Assembly (NCBI GenBank): GCA_947499615.1
Contig: CANMOP010000009.1
Coordinates: 1-64,000 of the forward strand
Source of the DNA: RH-chloro-G1 sp003670575
GTDB lineage: Bacteria; Chloroflexota; Dehalococcoidia; UBA2979
Direction of reading: 5' to 3'
DNA length: 64,000 nt
The notes under the pieces: model-generated
Database searches by the model: none
Told to the model about the DNA's origin: nothing
Seen by the model: only the letters and a program-made list of their open reading frames with translations
Made by a program: the position numbers and the translations under genes
Shown: piece by piece, positions 12,006 through 20,699 of the stretch
Numbering within the stretch: position 1 is the stretch's first letter
How the letters are laid out: every line of letters begins with the position of its first letter

Positions 12006-12977
12006 CTATCTGCCGCGAATCACATCATTGATAGCGTCGCCGAGCAGTGCGAACGCGAAGAGCAGCGCGGAGACGCATAACCCCGGCACCAGCAGCAAGT
12101 GCGGGTGCTGCGCGAATGTGCGAGCACCCGACCCTTCGAAGATCATCGCACCGAACGAGGGGGTGGGCGGCTGCACGCCGACGCCGAACCAGGTCAGTGC
12201 CACCTCGGACCCCGCGACGGATCCCAGCGTCGCAGAGAGTTGCAGCACCACCAGGAACGCGACGTTCGGCAGCAGGTGCTGCCAGAGGATGTGGATGGTG
12301 CCCCCACCCAGCGCCTGCGCCGCCAGCACGAACTCGCGCTCCCGCAGTTGGAGCACCTGCGCTCGCACCAACCTCGCGGTGCCGACCCAGAAGAAGAGGG
12401 AAAGCACGCCGAAGACCGTGAGGTACGAGGAGAACGGACCGGCGATGCCGCCGAACGGCGTATGTTGCTCGACCCAGCCCCCGAATTGGATGATCCGAGG
12501 CCCCAGAGCCGCGTTGACCAGAATCAGCATGGGGAGACCAGGCAGCGCCGAGAGCACCTCGCCCGCGCGCATGATCAGGTTGTCGACCCAGCCGCCGCGA
12601 TACCCCGCCAGCAGGCCGAGGCCGTTGCCGATCAACAGCGATCCGGAGACCAGCACCGCCACGCTGACCACCAGGGTGGTACGCGCCGAGTACAACGTCC
12701 GGCTGTACATATCGCGACCCAGCCGATCGGTTCCGAGCCAGTGCTCACGGCTCGGCCCCTCGAGGCCTCGATCCAAGTTCTGCTCGGTGAACGAGTACGG
12801 AGCCAGCACCGGCGCGAGAATGCCGCCGCCGTAGATCACCGCGATCACGACGAGCGACAGCATCGCCAGTCGCTTCCGGCGCAGGCGCGACCAGAACAGC
12901 GACGACGGGCTGCGTGACGCCGACGCACCGGCGGCAGCGGGACCGGGGGCCATCGCCTCCGGGCTGGCGGTGGTCAC
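12006..12977 (-). CDS. Peptide-type ABC transporter permease, OppC/DppC family
   Basis: 323-residue inner permease subunit of a dipeptide/oligopeptide importer. A short disordered N-terminus is followed by a first membrane helix, a periplasmic loop with SREHWLGTDRLGRDMYSR typical of OppC/DppC, and the permease domain. That domain carries the coupling loop AAQALGGGTIHILWQHLLP, which contacts the ATPase. Five to six membrane segments are visible. The start is GTG at 12977, overlapping the stop of the upstream permease (GTGA); the longer open frame upstream has no family similarity. No ATPase genes (oppD/oppF) are adjacent. Confidence 0.93.
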   Translation of the reverse strand: MTTASPEAMAPGPAAAGASASRSPSSLFWSRLRRKRLAMLSLVVIAVIYGGGILAPVLAPYSFTEQNLDRGLEGPSREHWLGTDRLGRDMYSRTLYSARTTLVVSVAVLVSGSLLIGNGLGLLAGYRGGWVDNLIMRAGEVLSALPGLPMLILVNAALGPRIIQFGGWVEQHTPFGGIAGPFSSYLTVFGVLSLFFWVGTARLVRAQVLQLREREFVLAAQALGGGTIHILWQHLLPNVAFLVVLQLSATLGSVAGSEVALTWFGVGVQPPTPSFGAMIFEGSGARTFAQHPHLLLVPGLCVSALLFAFALLGDAINDVIRGR

Positions 12978-13960
12978 GTGCGCGCCCCCGTCCCGAGGCG
13001 GATACGCGGGTCGATGCGCGCGTAGGCGAGGTCGGTGATCAGGTTCATGACGATGAAGAACATGCCCACGATCAACGTGGTGGCAAGGATCACGTCGTAG
13101 TCTCGGCTCCGCACCGACTCGAAGGTGAACGAGCCGATACCGGGGATGCCAAGCAGCGTCTCCACGAAGTACGCGCCCGACAGGATGTCGGCGAGCGACA
13201 GCCCCACGACCGTCACCAGCGGCAGCAATGAGTTCGGTAGGACGTGTCGGAGCGCGACAGCGGACTCCGGCAGCCCCTTGGAGCGCGCCGTGCGCACGTA
13301 GTCCTCGGTCGACACTTGCAGCGCGGTCACGCGCACCAGCCGCGCGACGCCAGCGAAACCGGGAACGGTGAGCACCAGAAGCGGCAGATAGAGGTGCGGA
13401 TCGGGGATCGGGATCGCGACGACGTCTCCAATCCACCAGATCGCGAAGAGCCCATCCCAACCGCCGACCGGAAGCAGGTTGAACTGAATCGCCAACAGCC
13501 ACTGCAGCGGCGGCAGCACCACCAGTACCGGGATGGAGCTCAGGAACAGCAGTGCGGAGATGATGAACGGGTCCAACCATCTCCCCTGGAACCACGCGGA
13601 CATCAATCCGAGCGGAATCCCCACGGCGAAGACAATGACGATGGACAGGATGTTCAACTGCGCGGAGATCCACATCTTCGGCACCAGCAACTCGCGTACG
13701 GAGTAGCCGCGCTGGATGAAGGACTCACCGAAGTCACCACGCACCGCGCGGTTCACCCAGCGCAGGTACTGCTGGACCATCGGGCCGTCCAGCCCGCGTT
13801 CCTCGCGGATACGCTGGAGCACTTCCTGGTCGCGGATCTGGCCTGCCGCCACGGCCACCGGATCACCGGGGCCGAAGCGCGCGATTGCGAACGTCAGGAA
13901 CGAGACGATGAACAGCACGACCGGCATCCACATCAGCCGACGCACCACGTAGCCGGTCAT
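12974..13960 (-). CDS. Peptide-type ABC transporter permease, OppB/DppB family
   Basis: 328-residue permease of the OppB/DppB family, with six hydrophobic segments. The N-terminal helix is followed by the loop RGDFGESFIQRGYSVRELL seen in this family. The coupling segment is YVRTARSKGLPESAVALRH. The ATG has GAGG 8 nt upstream. It lies 58 nt after the binding-protein gene and overlaps the second permease, so the three form one transport operon. Substrate is probably a peptide, nickel chelate or similar solute; sequence alone does not decide. Confidence 0.93.
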   Translation of the reverse strand: MTGYVVRRLMWMPVVLFIVSFLTFAIARFGPGDPVAVAAGQIRDQEVLQRIREERGLDGPMVQQYLRWVNRAVRGDFGESFIQRGYSVRELLVPKMWISAQLNILSIVIVFAVGIPLGLMSAWFQGRWLDPFIISALLFLSSIPVLVVLPPLQWLLAIQFNLLPVGGWDGLFAIWWIGDVVAIPIPDPHLYLPLLVLTVPGFAGVARLVRVTALQVSTEDYVRTARSKGLPESAVALRHVLPNSLLPLVTVVGLSLADILSGAYFVETLLGIPGIGSFTFESVRSRDYDVILATTLIVGMFFIVMNLITDLAYARIDPRIRLGTGART

Positions 13961-14018
13961 CGAGGGCGCCTCGTCATCGCTGCCGTCACGTGCATCGATC
14001 GATCGCCTTTCACGCCCC

Positions 14019-15647
14019 TCAGCGTTCCACCGTGACGAAGCGCAGGCGCGGAATCACCATCGGTGGGTTGAACCACCCCTTCACCGCGGCACTCACCACC
14101 GTGTGCGACTGCGCGAAGTACAACGGCAGCCACGGCGCGTCGCTCAGCACCTGCGCCTCCACCTCCTGGTAGAGGCGGATGCGCTTCGCCGGGTCGCGTT
14201 CCACGCGGGCCTGCTCCAGCGCGAGGTCAACCTTCGGGTTGGAGTAGCGAATATCGTTCAACTGCGACTTCGAGTAGAACTTGAGGTCCAGGACGTTCTC
14301 CGGATCCGGGTAGTCCATGATCCAGCCCGCGTTGAACATCTGCAGTTTCCCGGCGTCGGTGTCAGCGTAGAACGTGGCGGCATCCGTCTGGCGGATACGC
14401 ACGTCGATGCCGAGTACCTGCTTCCACTGTTCGATGAACGCCTGGGTGTCGGTACGGCCTTCGGCGCCGCCACCGATCTCCGTGAACTCAATGGGCGGCA
14501 TCTTCCCTGCGTACTTGGAGGCGGCCAGCGCCTTCTTCGCCTCTGCAGGATTGAACGGCAGCGCCTTATCGGCCGGCGTAAACGCGGGCATTTCAGGCGG
14601 CAGGATGCCCGTCGCGGGCACCAGCATGCGGTTGAACGTCACGTCGGTGATCTTCGCGCGGTCAATCGCGAAGCCGAGCGCCCGCCGCACGTTCACGTCA
14701 TCGAACGGTGGCACCGTGGTGTTGAACGCGATGTACGAGATCGAGAACTCGCCATCCACGTGGTACATCTTGTTCAGCGGGTTGTTGCGGTCACGCACAG
14801 CATCGATGTCGTTGACGGAGATCGATGCGACGTCCAACTCCTTGTTCTGGAACCGCGTAAATGCGGAGCCGCCGGAGAAGGAATACACCGTCTGCGCGAG
14901 CTTCGGAACACCCGCGTAGAACTTGTCGTTCGCCTCAAGCACGATGCGCTCGCCCAGTCGCCATTCCTTGAGCTTGTACGGGCCAGTGCCGTTCGGCTGG
15001 CGCGTCCAGTTCTTCGGGTTCGCTTGCACCTGATCGCAATCCACCACGAACGCGGTCGGGAACGACAGCTTGGCGAGGAAGTACGGCTTCGCCGCGTCGA
15101 TACTGATCTTGATGGTGCGCCGATCGACAACGTCGATGCCGCTCATCTGCTCGCTGGTGCCGCGGAACACCTCGGTGGCACCCAGGATGTCATTGAGGTA
15201 CGCGGACGCAGTGCTCGATCCGAGCTTCTTGGACGCAGCGCGCTCTATCGAGCACTTCACGTCCTTCGCCTCCACCTTGCGGCCATTGTGGAATGTCGCG
15301 TTGTCGCGGAGCGTGAACGTGTAGGTTTTACCGTCCTCGCTGACTTTGTACGACTCTGCGAGGTCCGGCACGACGTTGAGCTTCGGATCGATCGTCATCA
15401 GTCCACTGAAGACCTCAACGATGTACTCGGCGGAGCCGGAGTCTCCCGCGAGGTGTGGATCCATCGTGATCGGGTCACCACCCGAGAGCTGGAGCGCTCC
15501 CGAGGACGAGGTGCCGCCGCCGGCCTGCTGCCCGCCGCCGCTCGGTCCACCGTTGAGTAGCAGGACGGCAGAAAGGCCACCGACGATGAGCACCAGCGCC
15601 GCGAGCACGCCAAGCAAGATCGCGAGCAGGCGGTTCTGACGACGCAT
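14019..15647 (-). CDS. Peptide ABC transporter substrate-binding protein (SBP family 5)
   Basis: 542-residue extracellular solute-binding protein. An uncleaved-looking N-terminal membrane helix (about residues 8-30) is followed by a Gly/Ser linker and a large two-lobed family 5 domain. Typical segments include DLAESYKVSEDGKTYTFTL, GTGPYKLKEW, VRRALGFAIDR and MDYPDPENVLD. There is no lipobox, so the protein is probably held by the N-terminal helix, as expected for a single-membrane cell. It is first in the operon with two permeases. The ATPase subunits must be encoded elsewhere or shared with another importer. Confidence 0.92.
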   Translation of the reverse strand: MRRQNRLLAILLGVLAALVLIVGGLSAVLLLNGGPSGGGQQAGGGTSSSGALQLSGGDPITMDPHLAGDSGSAEYIVEVFSGLMTIDPKLNVVPDLAESYKVSEDGKTYTFTLRDNATFHNGRKVEAKDVKCSIERAASKKLGSSTASAYLNDILGATEVFRGTSEQMSGIDVVDRRTIKISIDAAKPYFLAKLSFPTAFVVDCDQVQANPKNWTRQPNGTGPYKLKEWRLGERIVLEANDKFYAGVPKLAQTVYSFSGGSAFTRFQNKELDVASISVNDIDAVRDRNNPLNKMYHVDGEFSISYIAFNTTVPPFDDVNVRRALGFAIDRAKITDVTFNRMLVPATGILPPEMPAFTPADKALPFNPAEAKKALAASKYAGKMPPIEFTEIGGGAEGRTDTQAFIEQWKQVLGIDVRIRQTDAATFYADTDAGKLQMFNAGWIMDYPDPENVLDLKFYSKSQLNDIRYSNPKVDLALEQARVERDPAKRIRLYQEVEAQVLSDAPWLPLYFAQSHTVVSAAVKGWFNPPMVIPRLRFVTVER

Positions 15648-15809
15648 TACGGGCTCCGCTCCGATATTCCGCTGTCGTTATACCTACGCCGCATACCTAT
15701 ACCGCGGGAACGGGATCCCTGTGGTGCCGTTCCGGATGCGTCCCTGTTCCGGTATTCGCCGCACCCATCGTCATGGAGAACGGGGTGGAACCGGCCTCGG
15801 ATTCGCGCA

Positions 15810-17612
15810 TCATAGCGCAGCCGCGGGCGCGACAACTGCGATGTGCACCTCGGCGAGCTGCGCGGCGCTGACGGGCGACGGTGCACCAGTCATCGGGTCG
15901 GATGCCGACTTGGTCTTCGGGAACGCGATTACCTCGCGGATGTCGCGCTCGCCCGCGTAGAGGGCCACGGTGCGATCGATGCCGGGCGCCATGCCGCCAT
16001 GAGGCGGTGCGCCGAAAGCAAACGCCTCCAGCATGTGCCCGAACTTCTGTTCGGCCTCGGCATCCGACATGCCCAGCAGCGCCAGCACGCGACTGAGCAG
16101 CGCTCGCTGGTGGATACGAATCGAGCCAGAGCTGATCTCCTGGCCGTTGCAGATCAGGTCGTAGGCGTGGGAGCGTACCGACCCGGGGTCGGACTCCAGG
16201 CGGTCGACGTCCTCCGCGAATGGCGCGGTGAACAGGTGGTGCACCGCGCTCCACCGCGATTCGTTCTCGTCCCACTCGAACATCGGGAACTGCGTGATGA
16301 ACGCGAACTCGAGGCGGCTCGGGTCGGCGAGCGCGCGATCCTCCGCGAGCTGGCGGCGCAGCACATCGAGCGCGCGCGAGGAGATTGCATCCCGATCGGC
16401 GACCGCCAACAGGAGGTCACCGCGACCCGCGCCCGCGGCCTGCGCCAGCGCGACGATCTGCTCTACGGTGAAGAAGCGCGCCACGGGTGACCGCACCTCA
16501 TCGAGGGTGATCGCCTCGATCGGCCCCTCTCCGGTGAACGCCATCGTCACCAGACCCTGCGCCCCTGCCTCGCGCGCAAGTTCCGTCAGCGCGTCGATGC
16601 CACGGCGCGCGATGTCCGCGCCACCCGGCACCGCGATAGCGCGTACGCGCCCGCCAGCCTCGATCGCGCGCTTGAAGACCACGAACTCGCTCTCCCGCAC
16701 CAGCGGGGACAGGTCGGCGATCTCCAGCTCATAGCGCAGGTCGGGCTTGTCCGAGCCGAACCGCTCCATCGACTCCCGATAGGTCATGCGTGGAAACGGC
16801 GATGGGAACGAATACTGCGGCGCAACGGCAGCCGTCATCGCGGTGTACAGCCCCTCGACGAGGTCGAGCACGTCGTCTTCCTCGACGAAGGACATCTCGA
16901 GGTCGAGTTGCGTGAACTCGGGCTGGCGGTCGGCGCGCAGATCCTCGTCACGGTAGCAGCGCGCGATCTGGAAGTAGCGTTCGAGGCCCGCGACCATCAG
17001 CAGCTGCTTCCACTGCTGTGGCGACTGCGGCAGCGCGTAGAACGAGCCGGGGTGCACCCGGCTGGGCACCAGATAGTCGCGCGCGCCCTCGGGCGTGGCG
17101 AGGTTGAGCACCGGCGTCTCTACCTCGATGAACTCGTGGCTGTCCATGAACTCGCGGATGAACTTCACCACGCGGTGGCGGAGCCGGAGATTGCCGGTCA
17201 TGCGCTCGCGGCGGAGATAGAGGTAGCGATAGCGCAGCCGGGCAATCTCATCGACCGGTGTGTCCTGATTCACGGGGAACGGCGGTGTCTCGGCGGTGTT
17301 GAGCACCTCCAGGTGCGCGACCGCGACCTCCACAGCGCCCGTGGGCATCTCCGCGTTTTCCGTGCCGGGGCGGCGCGCTGCCACCTCACCACGTACGAGG
17401 ATCACGTACTCATTCCGCACGTCGGCGGCAACGGCGAAGGCCGCCGGTGCCTGCTCCGGGTGCAGCACCAATTGCACGATGCCGGATGCATCGCGCAGGT
17501 CGATGAACGCCAGTCCACCGTGGTCGCGCCGCCGGTGCACCCAGCCGACCAGCGTCACCTGCTGCCCGACGTGCTCCACGCGCAATTCCCCACCGCGATG
17601 GCTTCGGATCAC
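15810..17612 (-). CDS. aspS: Aspartyl-tRNA synthetase, predicted non-discriminating
   Basis: 600-residue class IIb synthetase of bacterial type. It has an OB-fold anticodon domain (1-100), a catalytic core split by the GAD insertion, motif 2 around YFQIARCYRDED and motif 3 GGMAPGIDR. His31 in the segment RRRDHGG corresponds to the histidine found in non-discriminating AspRS such as that of Pseudomonas aeruginosa, where discriminating enzymes have Leu. This enzyme may therefore also charge tRNA-Asn, which would need GatCAB. The start GTG (17612) has AAGGGG 8 nt upstream. Confidence 0.95.
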   Translation of the reverse strand: MIRSHRGGELRVEHVGQQVTLVGWVHRRRDHGGLAFIDLRDASGIVQLVLHPEQAPAAFAVAADVRNEYVILVRGEVAARRPGTENAEMPTGAVEVAVAHLEVLNTAETPPFPVNQDTPVDEIARLRYRYLYLRRERMTGNLRLRHRVVKFIREFMDSHEFIEVETPVLNLATPEGARDYLVPSRVHPGSFYALPQSPQQWKQLLMVAGLERYFQIARCYRDEDLRADRQPEFTQLDLEMSFVEEDDVLDLVEGLYTAMTAAVAPQYSFPSPFPRMTYRESMERFGSDKPDLRYELEIADLSPLVRESEFVVFKRAIEAGGRVRAIAVPGGADIARRGIDALTELAREAGAQGLVTMAFTGEGPIEAITLDEVRSPVARFFTVEQIVALAQAAGAGRGDLLLAVADRDAISSRALDVLRRQLAEDRALADPSRLEFAFITQFPMFEWDENESRWSAVHHLFTAPFAEDVDRLESDPGSVRSHAYDLICNGQEISSGSIRIHQRALLSRVLALLGMSDAEAEQKFGHMLEAFAFGAPPHGGMAPGIDRTVALYAGERDIREVIAFPKTKSASDPMTGAPSPVSAAQLAEVHIAVVAPAAAL

Positions 17613-17704
17613 GGGTTCAACCCCTTACAAACTGCCCTCGAATGTGCCGAGTGTCGCATGGCACCGGAGGCCGGGCAACGCAGTGGGGCGGTAGCTCGCG
17701 CGGC

Positions 17705-18481
17705 TCAGACCCGCCGCGCCACGATGACGTCGCGATCGAGGTATTCGCCAAGCCCGCCGCCGGATGGGACGAAGCGGCCGCCGCACGTGATGAACGTCGC
17801 GCGCTCCTCGCCAGCCGACATCCCGGATGGCCAGATGATCTCCCCCATCGGGATGCGGCGTACATCGTAGCGAGTGTTCGAGATCACGAGGTAGCGCACG
17901 CGTGCCCCGTCCGAGAGGGTGACCTCCACCTCGTCACCATCGCGTGCGAGGTGCAGTGAGTAGAACGGCGCGTGTGTCCGGTTCCAGGTCTCGTGCGCGG
18001 CGAAGACCGTGTTCCCGCCATAGCCGGGGGTCGCGTACTCCGGATACCACCCGACGGCGTTCACCCCGTCCGATGGCGATTCCATCTGCCCATTGACGAC
18101 GCCCACACGCTCGATGCCGTGATCGACGCCGAGCCGTGGCATCGCGACCCGAGCCACACGCAGGCCCGGTGGCGGCCGGACGGGTGCGGGCGGCGCAACG
18201 GGAATCGAGGCGGGCGACCCTGCCGTCGACGGCGCGACAGCCTCCGGTGCCACAGCCGTCTCCCCCGAATCCGCGAGGCGTGCGAGGTGTGCACCGGCAG
18301 CGGGCGCAGACAGGGGTGGCCGCACACCAGACGCCACCGCACTCGCCGTGAACGAGGCACCGACGACCAGCGCCGAAAGCGCGCCCGCCAGCACCACGCG
18401 CCGTGGCACGCCGTCCAACGCGGTAAACAGGCATCGAGCGTGCCAATGCACCTCGGCGGGGAGGTTGATCGCGATGCGCAT
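17705..18481 (-). CDS. Sortase (class E/F-like)
   Basis: 258-residue membrane-anchored transpeptidase that joins surface proteins to the cell wall. A hydrophobic helix at about 28-52 is followed by a Pro/Ala-rich linker and a C-terminal sortase barrel. The catalytic triad is visible: His163 in FAAHETW, Cys233 in TFITCGGRF and Arg250 in YLDRDVIV. The ATG has AGGA 7 nt upstream. It is divergent from a cupredoxin gene whose C-terminus carries a PPKTG motif, a hydrophobic helix and an Arg-rich tail, its likely dedicated substrate. Class assignment (E or F) is uncertain. Confidence 0.88.
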   Translation of the reverse strand: MRIAINLPAEVHWHARCLFTALDGVPRRVVLAGALSALVVGASFTASAVASGVRPPLSAPAAGAHLARLADSGETAVAPEAVAPSTAGSPASIPVAPPAPVRPPPGLRVARVAMPRLGVDHGIERVGVVNGQMESPSDGVNAVGWYPEYATPGYGGNTVFAAHETWNRTHAPFYSLHLARDGDEVEVTLSDGARVRYLVISNTRYDVRRIPMGEIIWPSGMSAGEERATFITCGGRFVPSGGGLGEYLDRDVIVARRV

Positions 18482-18654
18482 GCAGGAATCCTGACCGCCC
18501 GCCGAGGGTGGTGCTCGGAGTGTTCCCCGGAGTTACCGGCAGGCCGTCCACACTTCCGCCACGCACGGATGGCGTGAAACGCGGCGGGGAGTATTCTGCG
18601 GCTTATCCCGTTGCCACCCGGCCGGGAGAGAATGAGAGAGAGGGACACCCCGGG

Positions 18655-19763
18655 ATGCGAAGCATCAAACATCTCGCGTCGGCGACGCTGATCGCCGCGC
18701 TCGCGCTGGGAGCAGGCACGCTGTTCCACACCGACGCTTCCGCACAGACAGCCGGGCCAACCGTGCTGGTCGGTGCGGGTGAGCCCGGATACGCGGTCAA
18801 CCTGTTCGGCGGCGACAAGCTGACGGTGAAGACCGGCACCACCGTGACCTTCAAGTCCAACTGACTGGAGCCGCCACGGTCACCTTCACCGCGGGAGGGC
18901 CAGCCCCGGCCCCGAGTGACCCGAAGGCTCCGGTTCCGTCCAACCCCGGCGTCGCGGTGAATCCGTACGACGGCACGACCTACCTCAGCTCAGGCTTCAT
19001 CGTGCAGGGCACTCCGAACGCGAACTTCCAGGTGAACTTCCCGAAGGCTGGCTCGTTCCCGTTCCTGTGCATCATCCACCCCGGCATGGCCGGCACCGTG
19101 ACGGTCTCCGACACCGCCACACCGACATCGCAGGCCGACATCGATGCTGCCGCGCAAGCGGCCTTCAGCGCCGCCACGCCAGCGTTGAAAGCAGAGGCCG
19201 CCAAGCTCGCGCAGATTCCGGTGACCCAGCGCGCGAATGTCGACGGTTCCACGACCTGAAAGATCAACACCGTCGGCGGCTTTGTGCCGCCGTCCGATGT
19301 GCAGCAGTTCTTCCCGCCCTCCATGAACGTTCGGGTGGGCGATACGGTCACCTGGCGCTCGTCCGTGCCGACGCCGCACACCGTGAGCTTCCTCGGCGGC
19401 ACCCCGCTCATCGTCCCACCGAGCCTGGAGAACCCGAAGATCTTCGCACCCACGCCGGCCCCCGCAGCCGGGTATGACGGTGTGGGGTACGTGAACTCCG
19501 GTGTCATGGGTGTCGGCTTCCCCGGTCAGGGCTTCTCCGTGAATTTCTCCCGCGCGGGGACGTTCGGCTACGTGTGCATCCTGCACATCAGCCAGGGTAT
19601 GGGCGGCACGATCAACGTGGCTGCGGCCGCGCCGGCACCGCCCAAGACCGGCTCCGGTGCGGCGAGCAACCCCGCGACCTCCATGGCACTCGTGGGCGTG
19701 CTCGCGGTGCTCGCACTCGCCACGGTTGGCGGTGCACGATTGGCCTCCCGCCGGGCGCGCTAA
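18655..19763 (+). pseudogene. Two-domain cupredoxin with sortase-type C-terminus, broken by two stops and a frameshift
   Basis: The gene would encode about 369 residues: a signal peptide (cleavage near ASAQT), a first cupredoxin domain with Cys/His/Met ligands in FLCIIHPGMAG, a linker, a second cupredoxin domain with PHTVSF and VCILHISQGM, then PPKTG, a hydrophobic helix and an RRAR tail, which is a sortase sorting signal. It is interrupted three times. TGA at 18862-18864 stands where the family has Trp. A one-base loss around 18873-18878 shifts the frame; restoring one A would give the canonical copper-ligand segment WLEPHTVTF. TGA at 19257-19259 again stands at a Trp-like position, with the frame continuing to TAA at 19763. 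The flanking sequence still has good coding character, so the lesions are recent or are sequence errors. Confidence 0.8.
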
Positions 19764-19789
19764 CCTCGACGCAGCGCTCTGGACTCAGC

Positions 19790-19820
19790 AGAGAGGCCCG
19801 GCGGATCGCCGGGCCTCTCT
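19790..19820 (+). terminator. Hairpin terminator after the first cupredoxin gene
   Basis: Perfect 14-bp inverted repeat (19790-19803 with 19807-19820) around a 3-nt loop, 26 nt after the stop codon of the cupredoxin gene. The right arm ends TCTCT rather than in a long T-run. Confidence 0.75.
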
Positions 19821-19933
19821 CGTATCCGATCCCCGCTCGCGACCGCGTGGCCAACCGATAAATGCGCAAGTCGCGCCACGCTCATACTGTGTGGCGAGGG
19901 TGTCGACGCCCACAGCGCGAGGGAGATGCAGCA

Positions 19934-20638
19934 ATGACGAACCGCTTGTCGATTGCGTTCGGGGTACTGGTCGCGGTGCTGGTTGCCGCACTGGGAACGT
20001 TCGCGGTTACTCCATCGCCAGTGGCTGCCCAGACAGCGACCGCGACCAGCACAGCCACCGCCACGCCAACGGGCACTCCCGGCCCCGCAATAAGCGGCAC
20101 ACTGCCGCGCAACGGCGGAACCGGACTGGGCGTGTGGACAGGCGGCCGAGTGGAGGATGTTCCCGGCGCGTCCGCAGCCCTCGGGTGCCGACTGCTCGCG
20201 CTGTAGCTCATCAACAACGGCGAGTTCGTCGGCTTCGTCTATGGCGCGCCCGACGCGGTGAACGCGACGTTCCGTGCGACCTATCCGAGCCTCGTCCCCG
20301 CGGGCGCGGTCATCGTCGTGTGCGGCGCTGGCAGCGCTCCTGCGATCGCGGCGACCGCAACGCCGACACCCATCCCGAGCACGGCTGCGGGCGTGAAGGA
20401 GTCGATGCTCATCGTCGGCTTCATTTTCCAACGCCATTTCGAGTTGCCGGTGGGCAGCAACATCACTTGGCGAAACATTGACGGCGTCCAGCACACGGTC
20501 ACGGCGGATGACGGCAACTTCGACTCCGGAAGCATCACGCCAGGCCGGGACTTCAGCTTCACCTTCACGAAGCCCGGTACCTTCGCCTACCGCTGCACAA
20601 TCCACACGTTCATGAGGGAGTCGGTGGTCATCCGCTAG
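19934..20638 (+). pseudogene. Secreted cupredoxin with an internal TAG at a Trp position
   Basis: From ATG 19934 (GGGAGA upstream) the frame encodes a signal peptide, a Thr/Ala-rich linker, a small domain with GGTGLGVWTGG and later GFVYGAPDAVNATF, and a C-terminal plastocyanin-like domain. That domain has the copper-ligand pattern GVQHTVTADDGNFDSG and YRCTIHTFM. A TAG at 20204-20206 (codon 91) interrupts it; the same frame continues at once with coding-quality sequence to TAG at 20636-20638. Related sequences suggest Trp at or near this place, so one G-to-A change (TGG to TAG) would explain it. The product would be an exported electron-transfer or copper-binding protein of about 234 residues. 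It lies 170 nt after another broken cupredoxin gene. Confidence 0.75.
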
Positions 20639-20686
20639 TGCGGCCGATACGCCGTGTCCGAGGTGGCTCGCGACTCGGCGCGCCTG

Positions 20687-20692
20687 TACGCT
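20687..20692 (+). promoter_or_regulatory. Putative -10 box of leaderless hemW
   Basis: TACGCT ends 7 nt before the GTG at 20700, and no ribosome binding site is present. This fits a transcript that starts at the start codon. No convincing -35 was seen. Confidence 0.4.
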
Positions 20693-20699
20693 GGTGCAC

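Noticed and set aside
18862..18864. Selenocysteine insertion at the cupredoxin TGA
   Set aside because: The aligned position is Trp, not Cys, no suitable stem-loop was seen directly after it, and a frameshift follows within 15 bases.
18655..20638. Change of the genetic code with TGA read as Trp
   Set aside because: TGA is the normal stop at many clear gene ends here (murF, mraZ, rsmH, ftsA, uvrC neighbours), and one of the three interruptions is TAG, so a simple TGA-to-Trp code does not explain the data.
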